In this document: positions 7,360 to 16,367 of the stretch, in pieces
Position numbering within the stretch: position 1 is the stretch's first letter
Layout of the letters: each line of letters begins with the position of its first letter
NCBI RefSeq assembly: GCF_016865255.1
Contig: NZ_CP033381.1
Coordinates: 2,852,001 to 2,916,000, forward strand
DNA length: 64,000 bases
Source of the DNA: Methylomonas sp. LW13
GTDB taxonomy: Bacteria; Pseudomonadota; Gammaproteobacteria; Methylococcales; Methylomonadaceae
Direction: 5' to 3'
Position numbers and translations under genes: made by a program
Notes under the pieces: model-generated
The model's input: only the letters and a program-made list of their open reading frames with translations
Told to the model about the DNA's origin: nothing
Database searches by the model: none

Positions 7360-9513
7360 ATGAAAACATCCAGACTTTTGTTAATGCTGGGCATTGCCGC
7401 ATTGATGGCGACGTTTTTAACCCTGGATTTGCAGCACTATTTGACGCTGGAAAATTTAAAAACCCGGCAGACCGGCATTGCTTATTACCGACAGGTTCAC
7501 CCATTGCTGACGGCGGCACTGTATGCCATGTTGTATATTGCGGTTATTGCGTTGTCATTACCGGGAGCGACGATACTGACGCTCGCCGGCGGCGCAGTGT
7601 TCGGTTTGCTCTGGGGTACGCTGATCGTCTCGTTCGCCTCCAGCATCGGCGCGACCCTGGCATTTTTGGCGGCACGATTTCTACTGCGCGATTGGGTCAG
7701 AGCACGGTTCGGCCAGCGTTTACAGACCATCAATGCCGGTTTGCAGCGCGATGGCGCCTACTATCTGTTTACCTTGCGTTTGGTGCCGCTGTTCCCGTTT
7801 TTTCTGATCAATCTGGCCATGGGATTGACGCCGATGAAAACCTGGACTTTCTACTGGATCAGCCAAATCGGCATGCTGGCCGGCACCGTGGTTTACGTCA
7901 ATGCCGGCACCCAATTGGCGAAAATCGACTCGCTGTCAGGGATACTGTCGCCAGGGCTATTGGCGTCGTTCGCCTTGCTTGGGCTATTCCCACTGCTGAC
8001 CAAAAAGCTGTTGGCGGTTTGGCAAGCGCGCAAAATCTATGCGGGTTGGCAAACGCCCAAACGCTTCGACAACAACCTGATCGTAATCGGCGCCGGCGCC
8101 GGCGGTCTGGTGAGTGCCTATATCGCCGCCGCCTTGAAAGCCAAAGTCACGTTGATCGAAAAGCACAAGATGGGTGGCGATTGCCTGAACACCGGCTGCG
8201 TGCCGTCCAAGGCCTTGATTCGCTCGGCCAAGCTTCTCTCCCATATTCAACGCGCGCCGGAATTCGGCATTGCCACAGCCTCCGCCGATTTCGATTTTGC
8301 CGAGGTGATGGAACGGGTTCAACAGGTGATCAAAACGGTTGAACCACACGATTCGGTGGAGCGTTACACGGAACTGGGCGTCAAGGTGATCCAGGGCAAC
8401 GCCAGAATCGTTTCGCCCTGGGAAGTCGAAGTCAGTACGCCTGAAGGCGGAAAAAAAACGCTGACCACGCGCTCGATCGTGATTGCCGCCGGCGCTCGGC
8501 CGTTCGTGCCGCCGATTCCCGGTATCGAGCAAATCGACTATCTGACCTCAGACAGCGTCTGGCAGCTGCGCGAGCAGCCCAAACGCTTGCTGGTACTGGG
8601 CGGCGGGCCGATAGGCTGCGAATTGACGCAAACCTTCGCCCGCCTGGGCAGCCAAGTCACGCAGGTGGAGATGGCGCCACGTATCATGGCGCGGGAAGAT
8701 AGTGAGGTATCCGGGCTGGTAGAAGCGCGGTTTCGCCGGGAAGGCGTGGACGTACGAGTCAACCATACCGCCAAGGCATTCATCATCGAAAATGGCGAAA
8801 ATATTTTGCTGGCCGAGCACGACGGACAAACGGTCAAAATTGCCTTCGACCAATTACTGGTGGCCATCGGCCGCGCCGCCAACATTAAAGGCTACGGTGT
8901 CGAAGAATTGGGCATTGCCTTGTCGCCGCGCAATACACTGGAGACCAACCCATTTCAGCAAACCAATTATCCGAATATTTTCGCGGTGGGCGATGTAGCC
9001 GGCCCCTATCAGTTCACCCATACCGCCGCGCATCAGGCCTGGTATGCGGCGGTCAACGCCTTGTTTGGGCAATTCAAGAAGTTTCGCACTGATTATTCGG
9101 TGATTCCCTGGTCGACCTTCACCGACCCGGAAGTGGCCCGCGTCGGTTTGAACGAGCAGGATGCGCAAGCACAGAATATCGCTTACGAAGTGTCTAGCTA
9201 TGGCATTGACGATCTGGATCGGGCGATTGCCGACGGCGAAGCCCATGGTTTCGTCAAAGTGCTGACCGTGCCGGGCAAGGACAAGATTCTTGGCGTGACC
9301 ATCGTCGGCGAACATGCCGGCGACTTAATCGCCGAATTCGTGCTGGCGATGAAACACGGTATCGGCTTGAATAAAATCCTCGGCACCATTCACATCTATC
9401 CCACCCTGGCGGAAGCCAATAAATATGCAGCGGGTGTCTGGAAGCACAATCACGCGCCCCAGCGCGTACTGGAATGGCTGGGCCGTTATCACGCCTGGCG
9501 GCGCAACGCTTGA
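7360..9513 (+). CDS. TVP38/DedA-like membrane domain fused to mercuric-reductase-like flavoprotein
   Basis: A 717-aa fusion. Residues 1 to about 230 form a TVP38/TMEM64 (SNARE-associated, VTT) membrane domain with several hydrophobic segments and 'LRLVPLFPFFLINLAMG'. Residues from about 240 form a class I pyridine nucleotide-disulfide oxidoreductase: FAD motif GAGAGG, redox pair C275/C280 in 'GGDCLNTGCVPSK', NAD(P) motif 'GGGPIGCE', 'AVGDVAG' and a C-terminal dimerisation domain. There is no HMA domain and no C-terminal vicinal Cys pair, so it need not be a mercuric reductase. Such fusions recur next to ArsS-type clusters. It likely reduces a membrane-associated electron acceptor or metal(loid); substrate unknown. 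The glycosyltransferase fragment starts 16 bp later. Confidence 0.85.
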   Translation: MKTSRLLLMLGIAALMATFLTLDLQHYLTLENLKTRQTGIAYYRQVHPLLTAALYAMLYIAVIALSLPGATILTLAGGAVFGLLWGTLIVSFASSIGATLAFLAARFLLRDWVRARFGQRLQTINAGLQRDGAYYLFTLRLVPLFPFFLINLAMGLTPMKTWTFYWISQIGMLAGTVVYVNAGTQLAKIDSLSGILSPGLLASFALLGLFPLLTKKLLAVWQARKIYAGWQTPKRFDNNLIVIGAGAGGLVSAYIAAALKAKVTLIEKHKMGGDCLNTGCVPSKALIRSAKLLSHIQRAPEFGIATASADFDFAEVMERVQQVIKTVEPHDSVERYTELGVKVIQGNARIVSPWEVEVSTPEGGKKTLTTRSIVIAAGARPFVPPIPGIEQIDYLTSDSVWQLREQPKRLLVLGGGPIGCELTQTFARLGSQVTQVEMAPRIMAREDSEVSGLVEARFRREGVDVRVNHTAKAFIIENGENILLAEHDGQTVKIAFDQLLVAIGRAANIKGYGVEELGIALSPRNTLETNPFQQTNYPNIFAVGDVAGPYQFTHTAAHQAWYAAVNALFGQFKKFRTDYSVIPWSTFTDPEVARVGLNEQDAQAQNIAYEVSSYGIDDLDRAIADGEAHGFVKVLTVPGKDKILGVTIVGEHAGDLIAEFVLAMKHGIGLNKILGTIHIYPTLAEANKYAAGVWKHNHAPQRVLEWLGRYHAWRRNA

Positions 9514-9529
9514 GAGACAAGTTTCAAAC

Positions 9530-9637
9530 ATGACTTACCCAATTAGCATCATCATCCCGGTACTCAACGAAGCCGGACATCTCGCCGGCGAACTACAGGC
9601 TTTGCAGGGACTTCGTGACCGTTGCCAACTTGTGCTA
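9530..9637 (+). pseudogene. 5' fragment of TIGR04283-type glycosyltransferase, cut by IS630-family element
   Basis: Codons 1-36 of a GT2-family enzyme, starting 'MTYPISIIIPVLNEAGHL', which is the classical nucleotide-sugar-binding N-terminus. The frame is broken after CTA (9635-9637), where the insertion element begins. Removing 9638-10756 rejoins QLVL to VDGGS in frame; together with the 10757-11332 piece this gives a normal 227-aa protein. The family (TIGR04283) is named for association with ArsS-type radical SAM proteins. The chromosomal allele is therefore very probably inactive. Confidence 0.9.
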
Positions 9638-10754
9638 GTGCTTAGTTGCGTTATTAAGCGCTAATAATGTAATCTTGTAGGGATGTCACGAGTAGCCCCA
9701 AAAATTGAGTGTTCCGCGGACGTGCGGGCAGAGTTAGAGCGACGCGCAGCGAGCCGTACGGAAGAAGCTCGAGTAGTCGAGCGAGCCCGGATGATTCTGG
9801 GCTGCCTGGATGGCGCGCAAGTCCAAGCGGTTGCAGCGCAATGCCGAATGCGGGCCAATACAGTCATCAAGTGACGAAACCGTTTCATGACTCAAGGGCT
9901 TTTGGGGCTGTCAGACGAACCTCGGCCGGGCGCACCGAAGACGTATGATGAGCATTTTCGACAGCGTGTCTTGGCAATCCTTGAGCTACCACCGCCAAAG
10001 GGACAAGCCGTCTGGGATGGTCCCGCTGTAGCTCAGGCCCTGGATAGTTCGGTTTACGCGGTTTGGCGCGTGCTCCGCAAGGAAGGGATTTGTCTGCAAC
10101 GACAACGCTCCTGGTGCGTCAGTACCGACAAAGAATTTGCGGTAAAGGCGGCGGACATTGTTGGCTTGTATTTGAGTCCGCCCGAGAATGCCTTAGTCAT
10201 CAGTGTCGACGAAAAACCCAGTATCCAAGCGCTGGAACGAATGACCGGGTACGTTGAAACCGACAGTGGCAAGATCGCGCGCGGATTCCAGAGCACCTAT
10301 AAGCGTCATGGGACACTGAATTTGTTTGCAGCTCTGCAGGTCGCAACCGGTAACATCATCGCCCAGATAACCGAAACGAAGCGGCGTGAAGATTTTCTCG
10401 GGTTCATGGACACGATTGTTGCCGAGACGCCGGCTGGCCAAGAGTTGCATGTGATTCTGGACAATTACTGTACCCACAAAAAATGCGACGCCTGGCTGGC
10501 TCAGCATCCCAATGTCCATTTCCACTTTACGCCCACCTCAGCCAGTTGGCTGAATCAGGTGGAAATCTGGTTTGGCATCCTGTCGCGCAAAGCTTTACGC
10601 GGCGCCAGTTTCCAAAACATCGCAGCCCTGCGGCAAGCGATTGAAGACTTTATTGCCGCTTACAATCCAACGGCTACACCTTTTCGATGGCGGAAACGCG
10701 AGGTCCGCGGTGCGCAATTACGAAATACTATCGCTAACTTACGGAATTAAGCAC
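9638..10754 (+). mobile_element. IS630-family insertion sequence, 1117 bp, with TA target duplication
   Basis: The left end reads GTGCTTAGTTGCGTTA and the inverted right end GTGCTTAATTCCGTAA: imperfect terminal repeats matching at 13 of 16 positions. It is flanked by TA at 9636-9637 and 10755-10756, the target duplication of IS630/Tc1-mariner elements. Deleting the element and one TA restores the host glycosyltransferase frame exactly, which proves both the boundaries and the insertion direction. It carries one transposase gene broken by a stop codon. Confidence 0.93.
9683..10750 (+). pseudogene. IS630-family transposase interrupted by an in-frame TGA
   Basis: Two pieces in the same reading frame: a 63-aa N-terminal helix-turn-helix part (9683-9874) and a 287-aa catalytic part readable from 9887. 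The break is 'VIK-TGA-RNRF' at 9872-9874. In IS630 relatives this position reads K-W-R-x-R-F, so a TGG to TGA change is the simplest explanation. The DDE residues are all present: D in 'SVDEKPS', D in 'ILDNYCTHK' and E in 'NQVEIWF'. Unless the stop is suppressed or translation restarts at ATG 9887, the DNA-binding half is lost and the copy cannot move by itself. Confidence 0.88.
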
Positions 10755-10756
10755 TA

Positions 10757-11332
10757 GTTGACGGCGGCAGTCATGATGACAGCCCGGAGATTGCGAAATC
10801 TCTGGTCGATAAGATCATACTCGCTGCTCGCGGTCGGGCCATCCAAATGAATGTGGGTGCTTTACAAGCTGAGGCGGAGATTCTGCTGTTTTTACATGCC
10901 GATACCCGATTGCCGGATAATGCGATTGATTTGATAAGCCAGGCCGTGGCCGAAGGTTTCCACTGGGGACGTTTCGATGCGGCATTCGACAACCCCAAGC
11001 CCATCTTCAAACTGATAGCCTTCATGATGAATCAGCGCTCGCGACTGACCGGCATTGCCACCGGCGACCAAGCGTTGTTCATGACTCGGCAAGTATTTGC
11101 AACGGTGGGCGGCTTTCCGGCGATGGCGTTGATGGAAGATATTGCCATCAGCAGCAAGCTTAAAAAACTTGGTAAACCCTGTTGTTTAAACGCCAACGTG
11201 CAAACTTCGGCACGGCGCTGGCAACAGCACGGTATATTGAAAACCATCCTGCTGATGTGGCGACTGCGCTTAATGTACTTTTTCGGTGCCGATCCCGATG
11301 ATCTGGCCATGCGTTATTACGGGAGACGATGA
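10757..11332 (+). pseudogene. 3' fragment of TIGR04283-type glycosyltransferase
   Basis: The remaining 191 codons of the split GT2 enzyme. They begin 'VDGGSHDDSPE', which contains the DGGS metal/nucleotide-binding motif, and continue 'GRAIQMNVGA', 'FLHADT' (DxD-like) and 'FMTRQVFATVGGFP'. A downstream ATG at 10847 could start a 161-aa fragment, but it would lack the nucleotide-binding region. The stop overlaps the start of the desaturase-like gene by 4 bp (ATGA), so the IS may also affect translation of the next gene. Confidence 0.9.
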
Positions 11333-12123
11333 TGGAAGTCATACTGCGCTTTGGCCTGTTTATCGGCATTTTGTTGTTGATGGCGATTTGGGAAGCGCTA
11401 AGTCCTACCCGGCATTTGAGCCTCCCGCGCAGCCAGCGCTGGGCTATCAATCTCGGTTTGGCGGCATTGAATGTCGGTGTGATGCGCATCAGCATCGGCG
11501 CGGCGGCCTGGTTGGCCGCGAACTGGGCAGTGGAACAACAGCTTGGCCTGTTCAACAACCTGCCCGTAGCCGATTGGCTGAACATTTCGCTCAGCCTGCT
11601 GTTACTGGATTTGGCGATTTACGCGCAGCATGTCGCGGCCCATCGTTGGCAATGGTTCTGGCGTCTGCATCAGGTGCATCACAGCGACCTTGATTTCGAT
11701 ACCACCACCGCGGTGCGCTTTCATCCCTTAGAGATCATGCTGTCCATGGCTTACAAAGTTTTGCTGGTGATTATACTCGGCGCCGCCCCGCTGGCCGTCA
11801 TCGCGTTCGAAATCATCCTGAATGGCTGCGCGCTGTTCAATCACGGCAATGTCAGCCTGCCGCCGCTGGCCGAGCGGATACTGCGTTATCTATTGGTCAC
11901 GCCGGACATGCACCGGATTCATCATTCCGCCCGGCAACAGGAAACAGACAGCAATTACGGCTTTTCCTTGTCGTGTTGGGACCGTCTGTTCAAGACCTAC
12001 CGCCATCGATCACAGCAACCGCAAACCGCGATGGCTATTGGCTTGAACGGGTTTCGCGACCGACAAGAGTTGGCTTTCTTGCAGTTATTAGCCATGCCGT
12101 TTCGACCGTTGCGCAAGCGTTGA
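11329..12123 (+). CDS. Sterol desaturase/fatty acid hydroxylase superfamily membrane protein
   Basis: A 264-aa integral membrane di-iron oxygenase. The histidine clusters are in place: 'HVAAHRWQWFWRLHQVHHSD' (about residues 101-120) and later 'HRIHHSARQQETDSNYGF'. Four or more hydrophobic segments alternate with them. It starts inside the stop of the glycosyltransferase (ATGATGG) and ends 3 bp before the TIGR04282-type gene, so it belongs to the same operon. The substrate is unknown; in this context it may modify a lipid that receives the sugar made by the two glycosyltransferases. Confidence 0.85.
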   Translation: MMEVILRFGLFIGILLLMAIWEALSPTRHLSLPRSQRWAINLGLAALNVGVMRISIGAAAWLAANWAVEQQLGLFNNLPVADWLNISLSLLLLDLAIYAQHVAAHRWQWFWRLHQVHHSDLDFDTTTAVRFHPLEIMLSMAYKVLLVIILGAAPLAVIAFEIILNGCALFNHGNVSLPPLAERILRYLLVTPDMHRIHHSARQQETDSNYGFSLSCWDRLFKTYRHRSQQPQTAMAIGLNGFRDRQELAFLQLLAMPFRPLRKR

Positions 12124-12126
12124 ACC

Positions 12127-12753
12127 ATGACCTATCCATTCACCGAATGCGTACTGCTGATTTTTTGCAAAGCGCCGGTTCCCGGTCAGGTCAAAACCCG
12201 GTTGCAACCGGCATTGACTGCGGAACAAGCCGCGCAAGCCCATCGGCAGCTAACCACTATGACGCTAGATCGGGCCTTTCGACAGCCGTTGTGTCCGGTC
12301 GAACTGCATTGCGCACCGGATACCAGCCATGACTATTTTCAGGATTGCGCGCACCGCTATCCGCTTACCCTAAAGTCACAGCAGGGCGACGATTTGGGCG
12401 AACGCATGCAGCACGCCTTCGATGATGCCTTGGGCCGATACCAACACGCCGTGCTGATGGGTTGCGACTGCCCCAGTCTTAGCGTCGATGATTTACATCA
12501 AGCATTGGTAAAGTTACACGCAGAGCATGACGCAGTCATCGCACCGGCCGACGATGGCGGTTACGTCATGATCGGCTTAAACGAGTTAAAACCGAGACTG
12601 TTTAGCGACATGACCTGGGGGCATGACCAGGTTATGTCGGTCACCCGCCGCCGAGCCAACGCCTTGGACTTGAAGGTTTACGAACTGGATAGTCAATGGG
12701 ACGTGGATACCTATCAGGACTGGCAGCGCTATTTAGAGTTGGCAAACGGCTGA
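12127..12753 (+). CDS. TIGR04282/DUF2064-type glycosyltransferase (arsenosugar-associated)
   Basis: A 208-aa protein with the family start 'LLIFCKAPVPGQVKTRLQPALT' (residues about 9-30), a nucleotidyltransferase-like GT-A signature. It also has 'MGCDCPSL' and 'VIAPADDGGYVMIGL', both diagnostic of DUF2064/TIGR04282. The family is named for co-occurrence with ArsS and TIGR04283. It ends the operon that begins with the TVP38-reductase fusion. The natural donor and acceptor are unknown. Confidence 0.87.
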   Translation: MTYPFTECVLLIFCKAPVPGQVKTRLQPALTAEQAAQAHRQLTTMTLDRAFRQPLCPVELHCAPDTSHDYFQDCAHRYPLTLKSQQGDDLGERMQHAFDDALGRYQHAVLMGCDCPSLSVDDLHQALVKLHAEHDAVIAPADDGGYVMIGLNELKPRLFSDMTWGHDQVMSVTRRRANALDLKVYELDSQWDVDTYQDWQRYLELANG

Positions 12754-12789
12754 GGCGGCGAAGACTCCGCCGCACTCAAAACCCTGAAT

Positions 12790-13011
12790 TTACGGGTTAC
12801 CAACCCTCATTGACCGTAGATCGTCGGTAGTGACCGGTTGCCCGCCGACACCCCATTCGCCTGAAGCGACATCTTCGATCAATACCCAAGTGACCGGACG
12901 CAGACCTTCGCCTTCCACCGACACGATAGCATCAGTGACTTTGCTGATGATGTCCTGTTTTTGTTGTAGCGACAAATAGCCGCTGATGCCTTTGATTTGT
13001 ACAAGTGGCAT
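12790..13011 (-). CDS. Tautomerase (4-oxalocrotonate tautomerase-like)
   Basis: A 73-aa protein starting M-P, which leaves the catalytic N-terminal proline after Met removal. The sequence 'PLVQIKGISGYLSLQQKQDIISKV...SVEGEGLRPVTWVLIED' is typical of the small tautomerase family, although the second half ('GEWGVGGQPVTTDDL') is that of the tautomerase_3-like branch. It has an AGGAG ribosome site. It is the last gene of a three-gene minus-strand set with the isochorismatase-like and AhpD-like genes. Confidence 0.8.
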   Translation of the reverse strand: MPLVQIKGISGYLSLQQKQDIISKVTDAIVSVEGEGLRPVTWVLIEDVASGEWGVGGQPVTTDDLRSMRVGNP

Positions 13012-13093
13012 GGTGTTACTCCTGATTTAATGTTTAGGTATAAAAAAACTAAGATGCGCCAACGCGAAAGAAGTGACGCATCCTGGCATGCGC

Positions 13094-13696
13094 TTATGCT
13101 GCCGCTCGATCCAGGAATACGTTATGGGTCATCGGCTCGCTGAACATTGGCCAGTTGTGTTCGATGGAAGCGTCGTACTGCTCTAAGCCGATAGTGGCAC
13201 TGGCATCGGTAATCCCGAACACGCGATACCCTTTGTCGTAAGCGGCGCGCATCGTGGATTCGATACAAATATTGGTTAGTTGTCCAGCCAGGGCAATGGC
13301 GGTAATGCCGTGCGATCGTAAAACGAAATCCAGATGCGTGCCGGCGAAGGCATCGATGCCTGATTTACCCTCAACGACAATATCGTCGGCTTGAATATCG
13401 ACACCGTCGGCAATCGCGCTGCCCCAAGTATCCTTGATCAAGGCACCGGCATTTTTTACCGCTTGCAGAATACCGTATGGCGCATCGCCCATTTCCCGAT
13501 AATCGGTCGAAAAGCTGATAGGCACATGCACGATCAGCATACCGCTAGCCCGTGCCGCCCGGATTAACTCGTTTTGGTTGGCTTTGACATCGTAGGTTTC
13601 CAATACCGGCTTCAATAACGGGTATAGTTTGCCGCCTTCAGTTAGAAAGTCGTTTTGCAGTTCCAATAAAACCACTGCGGTTTGTTTTACTTTCAT
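13094..13696 (-). CDS. Isochorismatase-like cysteine hydrolase
   Basis: A 200-aa member of the isochorismatase/nicotinamidase fold. The catalytic triad is recognisable: D in 'LLELQNDF', K in 'VVEGKSGIDAF' and the nucleophile C in 'GQLTNICIESTMRAAYDKGY'. The specific substrate is unclear; the family hydrolyses amides or enol ethers. It is co-directional with the upstream AhpD-like gene (28-bp gap) and the downstream tautomerase. Confidence 0.82.
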   Translation of the reverse strand: MKVKQTAVVLLELQNDFLTEGGKLYPLLKPVLETYDVKANQNELIRAARASGMLIVHVPISFSTDYREMGDAPYGILQAVKNAGALIKDTWGSAIADGVDIQADDIVVEGKSGIDAFAGTHLDFVLRSHGITAIALAGQLTNICIESTMRAAYDKGYRVFGITDASATIGLEQYDASIEHNWPMFSEPMTHNVFLDRAAA

Positions 13697-13724
13697 GGTG
13701 TTTACCTATTTATAAGTCAAACAA

Positions 13725-14306
13725 TCAAGCGCACTGCCGACTGCTGCATTGCGCGGGCTCTTCCCAGGCTTCGGCCTGAAAAGCGGTATCCAGCGGAGCA
13801 TGGATAATATGGTTGGTGTAATTGCTCAAGGTTTTGAACGCCACGCCCAGCAACACTTCCAATACCTGCGCCCGGCTGTAGCCTGCCGTGATAAATTTGT
13901 CCAGGGTTTGCCCGCAAACTACGCCGCGGTTTTTCACCACTGCGCGGCTAAAACTGGCCAGAGCGTCCAATTTGGCATCCGATAGCGGTTTGCCGTTGCG
14001 CAGGGCTTCGACGATCGCCGGATCGGCCTTGGCCATGTGTTTGGCGATCATCGAGTGCGCGGCAACACAGTAGGTGCAATGGTTTTCGACGCTGATAGCC
14101 AGCAAAATGACTTGCTGTTCGGTCGGGCTAAACGATGTCTGATCAAACAAGGCCGTCAATTCGATGTAAGACTTCAAAGCCGCCGGCGCTTCGGCCAAAC
14201 CGCCGTGCAGGTTGGGCACGAAGCCGTATTTTTTTAATGATCCTTCCAGCAGTGGTTGTGCAATGGCAGGCGCTGTCTGGATAGAATGTATTTTGAATTG
14301 GGACAT
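13725..14306 (-). CDS. Carboxymuconolactone decarboxylase/AhpD-like protein
   Basis: A 193-aa AhpD-fold protein with the redox CxxC motif in 'NHCTYCVAAHSMIAKHM' (the pair about residues 73-76) followed by the conserved His. This points to a peroxidase-type thiol function rather than a true decarboxylase. The strong ribosome site AAAGGAGAG precedes the start. It is first in the minus-strand operon and divergent from an AraC regulator at 14446. Confidence 0.85.
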   Translation of the reverse strand: MSQFKIHSIQTAPAIAQPLLEGSLKKYGFVPNLHGGLAEAPAALKSYIELTALFDQTSFSPTEQQVILLAISVENHCTYCVAAHSMIAKHMAKADPAIVEALRNGKPLSDAKLDALASFSRAVVKNRGVVCGQTLDKFITAGYSRAQVLEVLLGVAFKTLSNYTNHIIHAPLDTAFQAEAWEEPAQCSSRQCA

Positions 14307-14445
14307 GCTGTCTCTCCTTTAATTTAAAAACATGAGGTGTAATGCCGATGCGAATTCGTTTCGACGGGGATAGGTTAAGAAAAACCATTGCTTCATCCCA
14401 TGCGCACACTTCCGGCGTACTTGTCCGATATTCCGGGAGTAAACG

Positions 14446-15321
14446 ATGGATGCCTTGACCCCGTTGATTAATGGATTGAATCTGCACGCCAAATTGGTCT
14501 ATTCCGGTGGGGTGTGCGGGCGTTGGTTGATGGACCATAACTCGGACACCTCGGTATGGTTTCACTTGGTCAGCAAGGGACGCGGCTTTGTCCACTCGCC
14601 GCGCTGGCCTGAGCCATTGCCACTGGATACCGGCGATTTGATTCTGTTTTTGCCGCATGCCGCGCGGCATTTTCTGTCGTATAGCGCCGAGGATTTACCG
14701 GATAACGATTGCGACACCCGAATGACCCCGTGGGCTGCAGGTGACGTGGGTTTCGTGTGCGGCGAAATCCAACTGGCTGCCCCAAAATCCCTGTTGTGGC
14801 AAGCGCTGCCTGCCGAAATCGTGATCCGGCAAAGCCAAGCTGGAATGATTCTGACGCGGTTACTCGAATTGGTGATTGGCGAAACCTCGGCGCCGCGTTT
14901 CGGCAGTGATTCAGTCGTGGAGCGCTTATGCGATAGTTTATTCGTCTTGGCGATTCGTCATTGCATCGAGCAAGATTTGGTGCGCGAGGGCGTGTTTGCC
15001 GCCATGCAGGACAAACGCCTGGCCAATGCGTTGACCCTGATCCATGAGTCTCCATGGCATGCCTGGACGCTCAGCGAACTATGCGCCAAGGCCGGCGTTT
15101 CCAAGTCGGTGTTATCGGAGAAATTTGCTGCCTTGATCGGCCATTCGCCCATCGGTTATCTGACACTATGGCGCTTGCAAATCGCTGCTCACTGGTTAAT
15201 GGAGCCGAATATGACCGTGGAGCGCGTGGCGGAAAAATGCGGTTACGAGTCGGTGCCGGCATTCAGCAAAGCCTTTAAACGTCACTTTGGCGTATCGCCC
15301 GGAACGTTCCGGAAAAGCTAA
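14446..15321 (+). CDS. AraC-family regulator with cupin N-terminal domain
   Basis: A 291-aa regulator. Residues 1 to about 190 form an AraC-type cupin_6 sensor ('YSGGVCGRWLMDH...WFHLVSKGRGF', 'LDTGDLILFLPHAARHFL'). The last 100 residues contain two helix-turn-helix motifs, 'WTLSELCAKAGVSKSVLSEKFAALIG' and 'MTVERVAEKCGYESVPAFSKAFKRHFG'. It diverges from the AhpD-isochorismatase-tautomerase operon with 139 bp between them, so it probably controls that operon. The effector is unknown. Confidence 0.9.
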   Translation: MDALTPLINGLNLHAKLVYSGGVCGRWLMDHNSDTSVWFHLVSKGRGFVHSPRWPEPLPLDTGDLILFLPHAARHFLSYSAEDLPDNDCDTRMTPWAAGDVGFVCGEIQLAAPKSLLWQALPAEIVIRQSQAGMILTRLLELVIGETSAPRFGSDSVVERLCDSLFVLAIRHCIEQDLVREGVFAAMQDKRLANALTLIHESPWHAWTLSELCAKAGVSKSVLSEKFAALIGHSPIGYLTLWRLQIAAHWLMEPNMTVERVAEKCGYESVPAFSKAFKRHFGVSPGTFRKS

Positions 15322-15331
15322 CAACCGTTCG

Positions 15332-16234
15332 TCAATTCAAGGCCAATTCTGCCCGCAGCCTTTTAGCCATTAAATCGACGAACGAACGGATTTTGGCAGA
15401 GGAATGACGGCCTTCGCGGTGCAGGATATGCACGGGAACCGGCGGGCTTTCGTAGTCGCCCAGCACGATTTTCAGTTGGTCGGTGCGCAGCGGTTCGGCG
15501 ATTTGATAGTTCAGCAAACGGGTAATGCCCAGTCCAGCCATGGCGGCGCTGGCTGCCGAATCGTTGTCACTGACACTCAATACCGGTTGCAATTTGATCG
15601 TCTGCGCCTGCCCATCGTACTGAAAGCGTATTTCATTGTTCGGATTCAAGCCGCGCGCCAAGATGATTCGATGCTTGGCTAAATCTTCCGGCGTTTGCGG
15701 GATGCCATGTTCGGCCAGATACTCCGGCGAGGCACACGCTACCCGCCTAACCGAACCCACCCGCAATGCCCGGTACGACGAATCGGGCAAATCGCCGATG
15801 CGTATCGCCACATCCACACCTTCCTCCAGCATGTTGACTACCCGGTCGACGAACAAGGCGTTGACTTCCACCGTCGGATAGCGGCGTAAATACTCGACAA
15901 TGCCCGGCATGATGAACAAACGCCCAAACAATACCGAGGCAGTCAGTGTGAGTTGGCCACGCGGTTCGGCGTTGATGCCCAGCGCCGCATCGTCGGCTTC
16001 GTCGGCCAAGGCGATGACGCGCTTGCTGTCTTCGTAATATTTCTGGCCGGCCTCGGTCATCCGCACATAGCGGGTGGTACGGTTCAGCAACTTAACCCCC
16101 AATCGCTCCTCCAAAGCCGCTACTGCCCGCGTCACGGCGGGTGGCGACATTTGTAGCTTGCGCGCGCCGCCGGCAAAGCCTTCGGCTTCGACTACTGCCA
16201 CATACACGTTCATCAAATGCAATCTGTCCATCAT
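15332..16234 (-). CDS. LysR-family transcriptional regulator
   Basis: About 300 aa. The N-terminal winged helix ('MNVYVAVVEAEGFAGGARKLQMSPPAVTRAVAALEERLG') and the LysR substrate domain are complete. I place the start at the ATG ending at 16234, the first of two adjacent ATGs just after GTGGAA, rather than at the upstream GTG. It is divergent from the AhpD-like gene at 16368, the usual arrangement for a LysR activator and its target, here a four-gene detoxification operon. Confidence 0.9.
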   Translation of the reverse strand: MMDRLHLMNVYVAVVEAEGFAGGARKLQMSPPAVTRAVAALEERLGVKLLNRTTRYVRMTEAGQKYYEDSKRVIALADEADDAALGINAEPRGQLTLTASVLFGRLFIMPGIVEYLRRYPTVEVNALFVDRVVNMLEEGVDVAIRIGDLPDSSYRALRVGSVRRVACASPEYLAEHGIPQTPEDLAKHRIILARGLNPNNEIRFQYDGQAQTIKLQPVLSVSDNDSAASAAMAGLGITRLLNYQIAEPLRTDQLKIVLGDYESPPVPVHILHREGRHSSAKIRSFVDLMAKRLRAELALN

Positions 16235-16367
16235 TAATTCCACTTGTCGGAATAGTTAATTAAATATTTTAGATATTCTTTATTATTTCGCAATAGATCA
16301 CACTGTACCCGCCTGTTGAATTTCATTCAGGCAAACGAAAACCCCTTTCATTTTTTGGAGAAATATC

